A DNA stretch of 64,000 nucleotides from Clarkia xantiana subsp. parviflora (GCA_036873135.1 JAPTYO010000023.1:2429834-2493833); one strand, 5' to 3'; counted from the first letter of the stretch, positions 23,553 through 34,599 are shown. The notes: generated from the sequence alone by a model not told the origin. Program-made: numbers and translations.

Positions 23553-24135
23553 TTGTTGATGTTTTGAAGTTACTCAAGAAGTCTTAAACAACCTAGTCCG
23601 ATTTTTCCATATTCAAATTTCAATTCTATAAATCCCATCAATTTGAGTCAACTTGAAATGATACACTAATTTGAACTCGAGCTGAATATTAGTGTAAAAA
23701 TTATTATTTAATTATGATAAGCCAAATGGAACACGCCTATTATTGAGTTCAGAAGAGCCCCAACCAAGAAATGACCTAGTTCAGTATACATTATGTCAAG
23801 ATCAAAATATCTTGAGCCAAATTTTAATTAATATAATTTTGATTCTCCTTTATAGTTATTTCCTAAGTGCTTATCTTTTGTTTCGTTTTCCAAAATCAGA
23901 TTTCATTTCAGTAAATCTCATCATTTGGAGTCAACTTGACCTGATACAGAAATTTGAGCTCGAGTTGAATATGAATGTAAAAATTAAAAGGAACACGCAT
24001 ATTTGTGCGTTCAAATGAGCAAGAACTTGGTAATGAAACGAAATAGCTTGAGCTTTGTTTGTATTAATCTATAGATTCTTTCTGTAAATTAGTGTCTATG
24101 TTCTTATCTTTTGTCTCAAATTCTACTCTTCAATA

Positions 24136-24160
24136 TGCGGTGAGCGTGGATCGAACACGC

Positions 24161-24203
<43 letters not shown>

Positions 24204-24208
24204 CCCGC
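24136..24208 (-). tRNA. trnF-GAA: tRNA-Phe(GAA), consensus copy 7
   Basis: It is an A1-class gene identical to the 73-nt consensus, with CAACAA upstream. Confidence 0.96.
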
Positions 24209-24586
24209 TTGTTGATTTAATAAACTTAAACGAGAAGCCCCAACCTACCTAGTTCAACTTTTCCCTATTTAAACTTCAAATCAATAAATCTAACCTTTTG
24301 AGTAAAGTCGACCTGATACAGTAATTTGAGCTCGAGTTGAATATTAGTGTAAGACGTACTATTTTCTTTTGATGTGCCAAGATAGAACAAAACTAGTATT
24401 ACATTAAAACAATCTGGAACCTGAAAAAGGCTCGGTTCAAATGCACTCTGATTAGTATCAGATTCAAACTTATACAGAAATTGTAGATCAGAATAGTTTT
24501 AGCCATATTTCATCATTTTTTTTTCATTTGCACCTCTGGTTAGTGTGTATGTTCTTATATTTTGTTCGTTTTCTTATCTTAAAAGA

Positions 24587-24658
24587 TTGCTTAAGCAATG
24601 ATCAAACATGCGACCTTAAATATTCAGTATCACCCTTTCCCTAAGGAGCTATCCCCGC
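24587..24658 (-). pseudogene. C-class tRNA-Phe pseudogene
   Basis: This is a 72-nt relic with GAA, matching the copy at 21,097. Confidence 0.75.
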
Positions 24659-25215
24659 TTATTGATTTTTTGAACTTAAACAAGAAGTCAAAAGCAACCT
24701 AGATCGAGTTTTTCATATTCAAATTTCAATTCAATGAATCCCATCATTTCGAGTAAACTTGACCTGATACAGTAATTTGGGGTCGAGCTGAATATTAGTA
24801 TAAAAATTACTATTTAAATATGAAGAGCAAAATGGAACCCACCAATTATTGTGTTCAACTGAACGCGAACCTCGAAATGACTTAGTTTAGTACACCGTAA
24901 GTCAAGATTGAAATATGTTGAGCCAATCAATTAATTTAATTTTGATTCTCATTTATAGTAAGTGCCTAAGTTCCAATCTTTAATTTAGTTTTCCACATTC
25001 AAAATTTTAATTCAATAAATCTCATCATTTCGAGTCAACACACCATTTATTGCATTCATTCAAGTGAGGCCGAACATAGTAATGCCTTAGTTCAGTATAT
25101 AGTAATTCAAGATCGAAATAGATTGAGCATTTCATTTCAAATAACCAAATTTAAGTTCTCCACTCTAATTAGAGCATATGTTCTCATCTTTTGTTTCGTT
25201 TTCTTCTCTAATATA

Positions 25216-25288
25216 TGCGGTGAGCGTGGATCGAACACGCGACCTTCAGATCTTCAGTCTAACGCTCTCCCAACTGAGCTATCCCCGC
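25216..25288 (-). tRNA. trnF-GAA: tRNA-Phe(GAA), A2, one change
   Basis: It is consensus except for C28 to T. A U-G pair with G42 preserves the anticodon stem. Confidence 0.85.
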
Positions 25289-25634
25289 TTGTTGAATTAG
25301 TGGACTTAAACAAGAAGCCCCAGCCAACATAGTTCAACTCTTCCCTATTCAAACTTCAAATCGATAAATCCAGCCTTTAGAGTTGAATATTAGTGTAAAA
25401 CATACTATCTACTTTTGATGAGTCAAGATGGATCAAACCTAGTATTACATTCAAAAGAGCTGGTACCTGGAAATGTTTCAGTTTAGATGCACCTTACTAT
25501 TGTCGGATTCAAAATTATAAAGTAATTCAAGATCATAATAGATTGATCCAAATTTCAATTAATCTAATTTTGATTCGCCCATCTAGTTAGTGTGTTTTTT
25601 CTTATCTTTTATTTTGTTTTCTTCTCTAAAAAGT

Positions 25635-25707
25635 TGATGTGAGCGTGGATCTAACATGCGACCGATAGATCTTCAATCTCACTATCTCCCAACTGAGCTA
25701 TCCCCGT
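25635..25707 (-). pseudogene. B-class tRNA-Phe pseudogene, GAA type
   Basis: It is a B-class relic with GAA. The D arm is nearly consensus, and the acceptor and T stems are lost. Confidence 0.8.
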
Positions 25708-26292
25708 TTGTTGATGTTTTGAAGTTACTCAAGAAGTCCTAAACAACCTAGTTCGATTTTTCCATATTCAAGTTTCAATTCTATAAATCCATCAATTTGA
25801 GTCAACTTGAAATGATACAGTAATTTGATCTCGAGCTGAATATTAGTGTAAAAATTATTATTTAATTATGATGAGCCAAATGGAACACGCCTATTATTGA
25901 GTTCAGAAGAGCCCCAACCTGGAAATGACTCAGTTTAGTATACATTATGTCAATATCAAAATATCTTGAGCCAAATTTTAATTAATATAATTTTGATTCT
26001 CCTTTATAGTTATTTCCTAAGTGCTTATCTTTTGTTTCGTTTTCCAAATTCAAATTCCATTTCAGTAAATATCATCATTTGGAGTCAACTTGACCTGATA
26101 CAGAAATTTGAGCTCGAGTTGAATATGAATGTAAAACTTAAAAGGAACACGCATATTTATGTGTTCAAATGAGCAAGAACCTGGTAATGAAACGAAATAG
26201 CTTGAGTTTATTTTGTATTAATCTAATTTAGATTCTCTCTGCTAATTAGTGTCTATATTCTTATATTTTGTCTCAAATTCTTCTCTTAAATA

Positions 26293-26317
26293 TGCGGTGA
26301 GCATTGATCGAATACGC

Positions 26318-26360
<43 letters not shown>

Positions 26361-26365
26361 CCCGC
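26293..26365 (-). pseudogene. A1 tRNA-Phe with broken T arm
   Basis: The D and anticodon arms are consensus, but the T arm carries at least three changes (GCATTGATCGAATACG). These damage box B and the T stem. Confidence 0.7.
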
Positions 26366-26731
26366 TTGTTGATTTACTAAACTTAAACAAGAAGCCCCAA
26401 CCTACCTAGTTCGACTTTTCCCTATTAAATCAATAAATCCAACCTTTTGAGTAAAGTCGACCTGATACAGTAATTTGAGTTCGAGTTTTAGTGTAAGACG
26501 TACTATTTTCTTTTGATGAGCCAAGATGGAACAAAACTAGTATTACATTAAAACAATCTGGAACCTGAAAAAGGCTCGGTTCAAATGCACTTTGATTAGT
26601 GTCGGATTCAAACTTATACAGAAATTGTAGATCATAATAGTTTTAGCCAAATTTCATTATTTTTTTTTCATTTGCGTCTCTGGTTAGTGTGTATGTTCTT
26701 ATATTTTGTTTCATTTTCTTATCTTAAAAGA

Positions 26732-26803
26732 TTGCTTAAGCAATGATCAAACATGCGACCTTAAATATTCAGTATCACCATTTCCCTACGGAGCTATCCC
26801 CGC
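26732..26803 (-). pseudogene. C-class tRNA-Phe pseudogene
   Basis: This is a 72-nt relic with GAA. It is the last tRNA-derived copy before the array is interrupted. Confidence 0.75.
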
Positions 26804-27151
26804 TTATTTATTTTTTGAACTTGAACACGAAGTCAAAACCAACCTAGATCGATTTTTTCATATTCAAATTTCAATTCAATGAATCCCATCATTTCGAGTA
26901 AACTTGACCTGATACAGTAATTTGGGGTCGAGCTGAATATTAGTATAAAAATACTATTTAAATTTGAAGAGCAAAATGGAACCCACATTATTGTGTTCAA
27001 CTGAACGCGAACCTCGAAATGACTTAGTTCAGTACACCGTAAGTCAAGATTGAAATATGTTGAGCCAATCAATTAATTTAATTTTGATTCTCATTTATAG
27101 TAAGTGCCTAAGTTCCAATCTTTAATTTAGTTTTCCACATTCAAAATTAAT

Positions 27152-28517
27152 TCAATAAATTTCATCCTCCGCAAGCTCCCTCATCAACTTATATGTCTTG
27201 TCCTCAATAGCAGCACTAAAGGGAGAGGTATTCAGATACTCAACAAAGCCCGCCTCCACTCTTTCCTTAGGAGCGGTCTCACATACAACAACCAACGCTG
27301 CCTCGCGCGCATTAAGATCATCAGTGACCTTCTTCTCAAGAGAAATCATCTCAGTCTAAAGCTCATAAATTCGACCCTGACGTGCGTTGAAACGAGCCTC
27401 AGAATCGGCGACCTTCGAACCAAGTACACGCACCTTCTCTTCAAACTGTGTAAGTTCACGACATGTGACATTACACTTGTCAACAGCTGCCTTCTTCTGA
27501 CTTGAGAGTTCCATCACAAAGGACGACATGTTAACCATGTGTGCAACAGCCTGAAAAACAGTATGGTAAAAACAAAGGCATAAGACTTACACAGCCAAGG
27601 AACACACTGACACAAGTAACAAAAAGGAGAAGTTTGGTTACTCAAAGGAGCGAACCCAGCCAAAGAACTCTCCACATAGGCCTCAGCCTCTTCATCAGTC
27701 AACGGGCAGGTATGTCGGTCACCCGGAGGAACGCACCTACGAAGAACACGCACACCAACTTCTGGTGTGCTAAGCTTGGAATCCTTTGGGAAATGAACAC
27801 CACCATTGGCAAAGGGAGTCCATTCATCCCCAGAGATATCGCCCTCCAAAGGACGAATCAGGTGGTCATGCCTCAATGCGGGAAGTGCTGAAAGGAAAAC
27901 AACATAAGAAAATGTAGACCATAGACAAATGTACAAGGAATGAAATTGAAAGACGTACATAACTCAAACCTCGATGTGGAGGGCGCTCCTCTGCGGGTCG
28001 ATCCCTCGACCGGGGGGCAGAAGGCGCCGTAGTACGACCTGCAACTCATTTCCCTTTATCGCAGGTAGGAGTTTGGACGACCGTACTAGTCTTGGAGCGC
28101 TTAAGGTCGCTCGAGGCACGCGCCTCCACGTCGGATCTCTTTGCAGGAGGGCTAGGGTCAGGCACCGGAGCGATACACTCAGTAACGGGCGCTGAACGAC
28201 CTGCGAACAAAGGCAATGTGAAAATAACGAATCAAGAAAATAACAAAGTTATATGAAGCCACAAGGATACATCTTACCCATAAGTCCCTTCCCGCGACCG
28301 TATCCAGAGGCCGCATGGGTCACGGGGGCAGGGGACAGTGTAGTCCCGCCAGCAGGAGAAGTACCGCGTGCAGACACCGCATGCAAAGTCGAACTTTTTC
28401 CAACAAACCAATCTGCAACTCGACACCATGAAAGTTACAAAGGTTGTCGACATCCGACTCATCACTGTCATCAGAACATAAAGCAGCTTGCGGAGTGGGA
28501 ATAAGAGACTTACTCAT
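27152..28517 (-). pseudogene. Decayed multi-exon, probably transposon-derived gene
   Basis: Several minus-strand coding segments separated by intron-like gaps can be read. The first begins MSKSLIPTPQAALCSDDSDE (start 28,517). A basic segment follows near 28,190-27,970 (contains PSPPAKRSDVEARASS). The next, near 27,890-27,640, contains HDHLIRPLEGDISGDEW. The last, near 27,556-27,152, is predicted coiled-coil (SSQKKAAVDKCNVTCRELTQ). A CAG acceptor is visible just before the last segment. At least two in-frame stops occur, a TGA near 28,050 and a TAG near 27,354. The 3' end is cut off where the tRNA array starts. The layout of a disordered basic region followed by a C-terminal coiled coil resembles gag-like or transposon-associated plant proteins. 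I do not recognise a specific family. Confidence 0.5.
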
Positions 28518-28739
28518 GATAGTGAGTCAGTGACTTCAACGGAGGGACCAATGCAAGCAAAAACCACCTCGACCCTGCAACCTGAAAATACGACCAACAG
28601 TCGGGTCAATGCTCATTAGTCTACAAACGTCAAACGACGAACACTCTGCATATATCAACCACTATGACAACATCCGCCCTATGACTTCATCAAGCCTATG
28701 GAAACAACATGCATGGCAATGGATAAAGAAAAAATTCTA

Positions 28740-28822
28740 AGTGTTGGAGCAAGCGTGCACATACAAGCACGCACATACAAGCGCACACATAGAAGCGCAC
28801 GCATACTCAGCTAGCACGCATA
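28740..28822. repeat. Short ACATACAAGCGC minisatellite
   Basis: This is a degenerate tandem run of about 14-bp units (CACGCACATACAAG type). No gene is seen between 28,518 and 28,858. Confidence 0.6.
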
Positions 28823-28858
28823 TGGATGGTAGTATGGTCATGAAACAAAGAGCCAATC

Positions 28859-29150
28859 AAGGAATATTTTCTAAGTGTTCCATTATGTCAGCAGTCGACA
28901 TATGACGAGGTGTCGACTATCGAGGAATATTTTCCAAGTGTTCCCCCATGTCAGCAGTCGACATATGACAAGGTGTCGACTATCAAGAAATATTTTCTAA
29001 GTGTTCCACCATGCAGCAATCGACATATAACGAGGTGTCAACTATCAAGGGATGTTTTCTAAGTCATCCACTATGGCAGCAGTCGACATATGACAAAGTA
29101 ATGACCATCAAGAAATACTTTCTAAGTATTTTCCTATGTCGGCAATCAAC
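28859..29150. repeat. Tandem repeat, about 63-bp unit, five copies
   Basis: Successive units begin near 28,859, 28,922, 28,985, 29,047 and 29,109. They share AATATTTTCTAAGTGTTCC and CAGTCGACATATGAC motifs with increasing divergence to the right. It is non-coding. Confidence 0.8.
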
Positions 29151-30228
29151 AACAGTCGACAAAGATCAAATAAAGACAATCATGGTAACGAGCATTAAAT
29201 ATCTCAAAAATATTTGCTAAGTATTTTATCATGATTGCAGACAGCGTACGATGCTCAATGAACAATATGCAACAACCAACTTACAACGGCCAACAACTAT
29301 GTCCGGACATCGACTAACAATCAACATTAAGCATGCCAAAACGTCATTCAAAGCATGGTGCAACATGTTGGCAATGATCACTATGCATAAGGGAAGTTTA
29401 ACAACTTATTTCCATTTTTCTAAAAATTTCAGCACTTAGCAAATTTTTGGCCGATTTGTGAAGGTAACTATTATTGGGAATTTTATCAAACACCTTATGT
29501 GCATGTTAAGGTAATCAAATTCATGAAGGTTTCAAGAGTAAATCAAGACTAAGCAAGGTCATAAAAAGGCTAGCCATGCACGGAATTGGTCTCACCTCGC
29601 CAAGCCGATCGAACCACCCTACAAACCACCACGAACCACCGCCCAAGAGCTCACGCGCCGCCAGGAAGCTCACGCGCCGCTGCTGTTTCGCTCTGAACCG
29701 CCACAACGCCGCCTTGTCGTCACCGTCGACCTCCACTCGCGATTCCGTCGTGGTAGTCGGGATTGATGGTGGCCGACCCTCTCTTTCTAGGTGGCCAAGT
29801 CTTTTACTCCAAAGGTGTCTTCTTCTTCAAGAATTGAGAGGATTCTAAAAACTACTAAGGGTGGAGGTTTAACTAATGGATATTCTCTCTCCTATATCTA
29901 TCCACAATTATCTATAGGTATTTCCTAAAACTTTCACTATTTCTTGTTAAGCCCCTAAAATGGCATGATTATGTGTTGTTATCTTCTCATTACAGCACTT
30001 ATGATTCTCTAGACTCATTTTTAGCAATCATGACTGCATGATATGTGCACATAATCTAGCGCGCACTATGTCATCTCAAAATGCATGATTCGTGTTTTTT
30101 ATTATTGCATGATTATTTTCATAATTCAATTATTGATTATGTGCTCACATCTTTTACATCATGTCATCACATTCATGTTAACATCATAGACCATGATTGC
30201 ACACATCCATGAGAATTATTGCTTAAGT
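29151..30228. other. Unrecognised transposon-island DNA
   Basis: There is no supportable gene here. A GC-rich stretch at about 29,570-29,770 lies in otherwise AT-rich sequence and gives overlapping open frames on both strands, with none resembling a known family. The context suggests transposon leader or LTR material. Confidence 0.4.
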
Positions 30229-30395
30229 CCATTATCATGTGTGCACTGTCTGTTGTTCATTGCTATGTGTCCACTGTCATGTGTGCACTGTCCGCTGTTC
30301 ATTGCTATGTGTCCACTGTCATGTGTTCACTTTCCACTGTTCACTACTATATGTGCACTGTCTATTGTTCATTTTTATATGCACATTGCTTGTTT
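30229..30395. repeat. Tandem repeat, about 41-bp unit, four copies
   Basis: The repeating core has GTGCACTGTC, TGTTCATTGCTATG and TGTCCACTGTCATG motifs. It gives three overlapping cysteine-rich open frames, which are repeat artefacts. Confidence 0.75.
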
Positions 30396-30574
30396 CACTA
30401 ACCATGTCAGCAGTTAATGAGTCTCCCGACAAGAATTAAAGTGGAGCAAAATCAAGGCCTTCGCGCCCGATTGTCAAACAAGCCACCCCTGAGGTCAGCA
30501 CCGAACCTAAATTGGGCTTATATCCTATCTTAAAATATAGTCAATTATGGTCTGAACTGTTACTTGACTCGGGG

Positions 30575-31342
30575 GCAAGTGATGGATATCTGCCCATTTC
30601 GGGTTCGTATTTACATTTCGGACTTCATAAACACGTCGAAAATCGCATAACGGATCCAAAACGCGTCACCCGAGGTTCAAAACGGTCCGGAAGCGCGGCA
30701 TACGCGTCCGGATTGTCCACAGGCAATCCGAACCCCGTCGGATTGCCTAAGTCTGACAGGGTTCGGACTGCTGTCTAGGTACCGTGCGCTACCCCTGTTT
30801 ACGTACACTGAGTAAAGAGTCTCCCAAATCCAAACTTAATCAAACCAGACGACGGTTCCTAGTTTCCTTTAAGACTGGCGTCGAACCGCACAGAAATCGG
30901 GCTCGGTTCTAAGATTGCCTATAAATAGGGGACCTTGGCCACCCATTTCAACTCATATTCTCAAGAGATTGGCTTTAGAGTTCTGACCTCTCTCTAGAAT
31001 CGTATTTAAGCATCAGAGAGGGCTCAACCAGCGCCGCCACCCCCCCCCCCCTCAGTGTACGTAAACAGGGGTAGCGCGCGGTACCTAGACAGCAGTCCGA
31101 ACCCCGCCAGACTTAGGCAATCCGACGGGGTTGGGATTGCCTGTGGACAATCCGGGTCGTCCGGATTACCTAAGGGCAACTTGGACGGGTCGGATTGCCA
31201 GCAATCCGGACGCGCATGCCGCGCTTCCGGACCGTTTTGAACCTCGGGTGACGCATTTTGGATTTGTTATGCGATTTTCAACGTGTTTATGAAGTCCGGA
31301 ATGTAAATACGAACCCGAAATGGGCAGATATTCATCACTTGC
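30575..31342. mobile_element. Large inverted repeat around a TATA-bearing spacer
   Basis: The left arm (30,575-30,812) and right arm (31,051-31,342) are inverted copies. They share, for example, CTACCCCTGTTTACGTACACTGAG in opposite orientation and GAATATCTGCCC-type ends. The spacer 30,817-31,050 has a good TATA box (CTATAAATAGGGG near 30,920) and ends in a run of C. It looks like rearranged LTR material rather than an intact element. Apparent open frames in the arms are not convincing. Confidence 0.65.
30817..31050 (+). repeat. LTR-like repeat, copy 1
   Basis: It is a direct copy of 31,467-31,701 with about 95% identity by eye. Features in order are GAGTCTCCCAAATCC, a TATA box (TATAAATAGGGG), CTCTAGAATC, GGGCTCAACCAGCGC and a poly-C run. 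The TATA placement suggests a promoter-bearing LTR or leader. Confidence 0.7.
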
Positions 31343-31466
31343 TCGAAGCCGGCGAAGTGCACATTGCCGACAATCAACTACCGTCATCCGACAACCAGCT
31401 GCCATCATCCGACAACCCACTGCCGTCATCCGACTACCCGACACGATCACAACCCGAAGTGCCAAA
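31341..31466. repeat. CATCCGACAACC-rich repeat, copy 1
   Basis: It starts GCTCGAAGCCGGCGAAGTGC and contains four short CATCCGACAAC/CATCCGACTAC units. It is repeated at 31,739-31,863. Confidence 0.75.
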
Positions 31467-31701
31467 GAGTCTCCCAAATCCAAACTTAATCAAACCAGAC
31501 GACGGTTCCTAGTTTCCTTTAAGACTGGCGTCGAACCGCACAGAAACCGGGCTCGCTTCTAAGGTTGCCTATAAATAGGGGACCTTGGCCACCCATTTCA
31601 ACTCATATTCTCAAGAGATTGGCTTTGGAGCTCTGACCTCTCTCTAGAATCTTATTTAAGCATCGGAGAGGGCTCAACCAGCGCTACCCCCCCCCCCCCC
31701 T
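31467..31701 (+). repeat. LTR-like repeat, copy 2
   Basis: It is the second direct copy of the TATA-bearing repeat (TATA near 31,570). It is followed by CTCTGTGCTGGTTATTGCCC and then the second CATCCGAC repeat, so repeat pairs alternate with a period of about 400 bp. Confidence 0.7.
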
Positions 31702-31738
31702 CTGTGCTGGTTATTGCCCTTTGTGTAGGTAAGGAGCG

Positions 31739-31863
31739 CTCGAAGCCGGCGAAGTGCACATTGCTGAAAATCAGCTACTGTCATCCGACAACCAGCTGCC
31801 ATCATCCGACAACCCACTGTCATCATCCGACTACCCGACACGATCACAACCCGAAGTGCCGAA
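31739..31863. repeat. CATCCGACAACC-rich repeat, copy 2
   Basis: It is near-identical to 31,341-31,466. About 30 bp beyond its end the tRNA array resumes with GAGCTCGAGTTGAATATGAG. Confidence 0.75.
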
Positions 31864-31945
31864 GAGTCCAACTCCCCGGTTGGATTTGGACGCAACAGAG
31901 CTCGAGTTGAATATGAGTGTAAAAATTAAGTGGAACACGCATATT

Positions 31946-31969
31946 ATCTCCCAACTGAGCTATCCCTGT
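31946..31969 (-). pseudogene. B-class tRNA fragment
   Basis: Only the sense 5' third (TCTCCCAACTGAGCTATCCC region) remains. It is joined to AACACGCATATT from another monomer. Confidence 0.6.
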
Positions 31970-32291
31970 TTGTTGATTTTTTGAACTCATTCAAGAAGTC
32001 CTAAACAACCTAGTTCGATTTTTCCATATTCAAATATCAATTCTATAAATCCCATCAATTTGAGTCAACTTGAAATAATACAGTAATTTGAGCATGAGCT
32101 GAATATTAGTGTAAAATTATTAATTAATTATGATGAGCCAACTGGAACACGCCTATTATTGAGTTCAGTTGAGCGAACACGCATGTTAATGCGTTCAAAT
32201 GAGCTAGAACCTGGTAATGAAACGAAATAGCCTCCCTGCTAATTAATGTCTATGTTCTTATATTTTTTTTCTAATATTCATCTCTAAAATA

Positions 32292-32364
32292 GGCGGTGAG
32301 TGAAGATCGAACACGCGACCTTCAGATCTTCAATATGACACTTTCCCAACTAAGCTATCCCTTC
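32292..32364 (-). pseudogene. A-class tRNA-Phe, decayed
   Basis: It is 73 nt. The anticodon loop is near-intact, but the T stem, D stem and both acceptor strands are mutated. Confidence 0.7.
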
Positions 32365-32745
32365 TTATTGATTTATTGAACTTTAACAAGAAGTCCTAGC
32401 CAACCTAGTTCGACTTTTCCCTATTCAAACTTCAAATCAATAAATCAAGCCTTTTGAGTAAAGTCGACCTGATAAAGTAATTTGATCTCTAGTTGAATAT
32501 TAGTGTAAGACGTACTATTTTCTTTTGATAAGCCAAGATGGAACAAAACTAGTATTATATTAAAACAAACTGGAACCTAAAAAATGGCTCGGTTCAAATG
32601 CACTCTGATTAGTGTCGGATTTAAACTTATATAGAAATTTTAGATCAGAATAGTTTTAGCCAAATCTCATTATTATTATTTTCATTTGCACCTCTGGTTA
32701 GTGTGTATGTTCTTATATTTTGTTTCGTTTTCTTATCTAAAAAGA

Positions 32746-32818
32746 TTGCTTACGTAAGGATCAAACATGCGGCCTTTAGATCTTTAGTACCACCATTTCC
32801 CAACAGAGCTATCCCCGC
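32746..32818 (-). pseudogene. C-class tRNA-Phe pseudogene
   Basis: It is 73 nt with the 5' acceptor strand intact. The anticodon region and T arm are degenerate. Confidence 0.7.
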
Positions 32819-33318
32819 TTGTTGATTTTTTGAACTTAAACAAGAAGTCAAAACCAACCTAGATCGGGTTTTTCATATTCAAATTTCAATTCAATGAATC
32901 CCATCATTTCGAGTAAACTTGACCCGATACAGTAATTTGAGGTGAGCTGAATATTAGCATAAAAATTACTATTTAAATTTGAAGAGCCAAATTGAACACA
33001 CCTATTATTGTGTTCAACTGAACGCGAACCTCGAAATGACTTAGTTCAAGACACTGTAAGTCAAGATTGAAATATGTTGAGCCAATCAATTAATTTAATT
33101 TTGATTCTCATTTATAGTAAGTGCCTAAGTTCCAATCTTTTATTTAGTTTTCCATATTCAAAGCTAATTCAATAAATCTCATATTTCCGAGTCAACATGA
33201 CCTAATACAGTAATTTGAGATTGAGTTGAATATTAGTGTAAAAAATATGGAACACACCTTTTATTGCATTCAACTGAGCTTGTTCTCATCTTTTGTTTCG
33301 TTTTCTTCTCTAAAATAT

Positions 33319-33391
33319 AAATATGAGTGTGGATCAAACACGCGACCTTCAGATCTTTAGTATTACGCTCTCCAAACTTAGCTATCCCCGC
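33319..33391 (-). pseudogene. A-class tRNA-Phe, decayed
   Basis: It is 73 nt. The 3' acceptor strand is lost and there are changes in the T loop, anticodon stem and D loop. Confidence 0.7.
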
Positions 33392-33737
33392 TTGATGAAT
33401 TAGTGGACTTAAACAAGAAGCCCCATCCAACATAGTTCAATTATTCCCTATTCAAATTTCAAATCGATAAATCCAGCCTTTAGAGTTGAATATTAGTGTA
33501 AAACATAATATTTACTTTTGATGAGCCAAGATGGAACAAATCTAGTATTACAATCAAAAGAGCTGGTACCTGGAAATGTTTCAGTTTAGATGCACATAAT
33601 TATTATCGGATTCAAACTTATAAAGTAATTCAAGGTCATAATAGAATGAGCCAAATTTCAATTAATCTAATTTTGATTCGCCCATCTAGTTAGTGTGTTT
33701 GTTCTTATCTTTTGTTTCGTTTTCTTCTCTAAAAAGT

Positions 33738-33810
33738 TGATATGAGCATGGATCTAACATGCGACCGATGGATCTTTAGTCTCACTATCTCCCAACTGAG
33801 CTATCCCCGT
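33738..33810 (-). pseudogene. B-class tRNA pseudogene
   Basis: It is 73 nt. The anticodon region reads AAA (CTTTAG on the + strand) and the stems are disrupted. Confidence 0.7.
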
Positions 33811-34017
33811 TTGTTGATGGTTTGAACTTATTCAAGAAGTCCTAAACAACCTAGTTCGATTTTTCCATATTCAAATTTCAATTTTATAAATCCCATCAAT
33901 TTTAGTCAACTTGAAATGATACAGTAATTTGAGATCGAGCTGAATATTAGTGTAAAAATTATTATTTAATTATGATGAGCCAACTGGAACACGCCTATTA
34001 TTAAGTTCAGAAGAGCC

Positions 34018-34074
34018 CAAACATGCGACCTTTAGATCTTCAATATCACCCTTTCCCAACGGAGCTAACCCCGC
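34018..34074 (-). pseudogene. Truncated C-class tRNA relic
   Basis: The sense 3' end is missing. AAACATGCGACC is fused to AGAAGAGCCC of a D-type monomer. Confidence 0.65.
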
Positions 34075-34526
34075 TTGTTGATTTTTTGAACTTAAACAAG
34101 AAGTCAAAACCAAACTAGATCGTGTTTTTCATATTCAAATTTCAATTCAGTGAATCCCATCATTTCGAGTAAACTTGACCCGATACAGTAATTTGAGGTC
34201 GAGCTGAATATTAGTATAAAAAATAATATTTAAATGTGAAGAGCCAAATGGAACACACATATTATTGTGTTTAACTGAACGCGAACCTCGAAAAAACTTA
34301 GTCCAGTACAGCGTAAGTCAAGATTGAAATATGTTGAACCAATCAATTAATTTAATTTTGATTCTCATTTATAGTAAGTGCCTGAGTTCCAATATTTTAT
34401 TTAGTTTTCCATATTCAAAACTAATTCAATAAATCTCATCCTTTCGAGTCAACATGACACGATACAGCAATTTGAGATTTGAGAGCATATGTTCTCATCT
34501 TTTGTTTTGTTTTCTTTTCTAAAATA

Positions 34527-34599
34527 TGCGGTGAGCATGGATCTAACTCGCAACCTCCATATTTTCAGTGTGATGCTCTCCAAACTGAGTTATCCCCGC
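34527..34599 (-). pseudogene. A2 tRNA-Phe, decayed
   Basis: It is 73 nt with the acceptor stem intact. The T arm, variable loop, anticodon stem and D arm have many changes. Confidence 0.7.

Larger units (their letters stand above)
1..27166 (-). repeat. tRNA-Phe higher-order satellite array, left block
   Basis: This is a tandem array of related monomers of roughly 300-450 bp. The monomers share landmarks: a T-rich stretch before the tRNA, the tRNA or its remnant, a GAGCTCGAG block, and GATGAGCCAAGATGGAAC-like motifs. From about 4.9 kb onward they are organised in a six-monomer higher-order unit, A1-C-E-A2-B-D on the + strand. Spacing of successive A2 tRNAs is 2071, 2108, 2110, 2157, 2159, 2187 and 2174 bp. 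One unit is shortened (1337 bp) and an earlier one is 1786 bp. A monomers keep tRNA-Phe, B and C hold decayed copies, and D and E have lost the tRNA. Units at about 7-26 kb are very similar to each other, while those at the left are more diverged. The array continues past the left edge. Confidence 0.95.

Noticed and set aside
4810..25332. Recurrent plus-strand open frames of 69-92 aa with CGERGSNTRPSDLQSDALPT
   Set aside because: They are antisense read-through of the tRNA-Phe gene and its flank. The conserved peptide is simply the complement of the tRNA, and it recurs because the satellite repeats.
1..27166. CRISPR-like array
   Set aside because: The regular spacing is that of a plant satellite with units of hundreds of bases; no short direct repeats with unique spacers.
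29521..29848. Overlapping 71- and 90-aa frames on opposite strands
   Set aside because: A GC-rich patch gives open frames on both strands; no family features and no splice context.
30193..30439. Three overlapping cysteine/histidine-rich frames
   Set aside because: They are translation of a 41-bp minisatellite in three frames.
27152..31895. Organelle-derived or viral insertion
   Set aside because: No plastid, mitochondrial or pararetroviral motifs are readable; features fit nuclear transposon debris.
31055..31984. Open frames across the inverted and direct repeats
   Set aside because: They follow the repeat structure and overlap on both strands.
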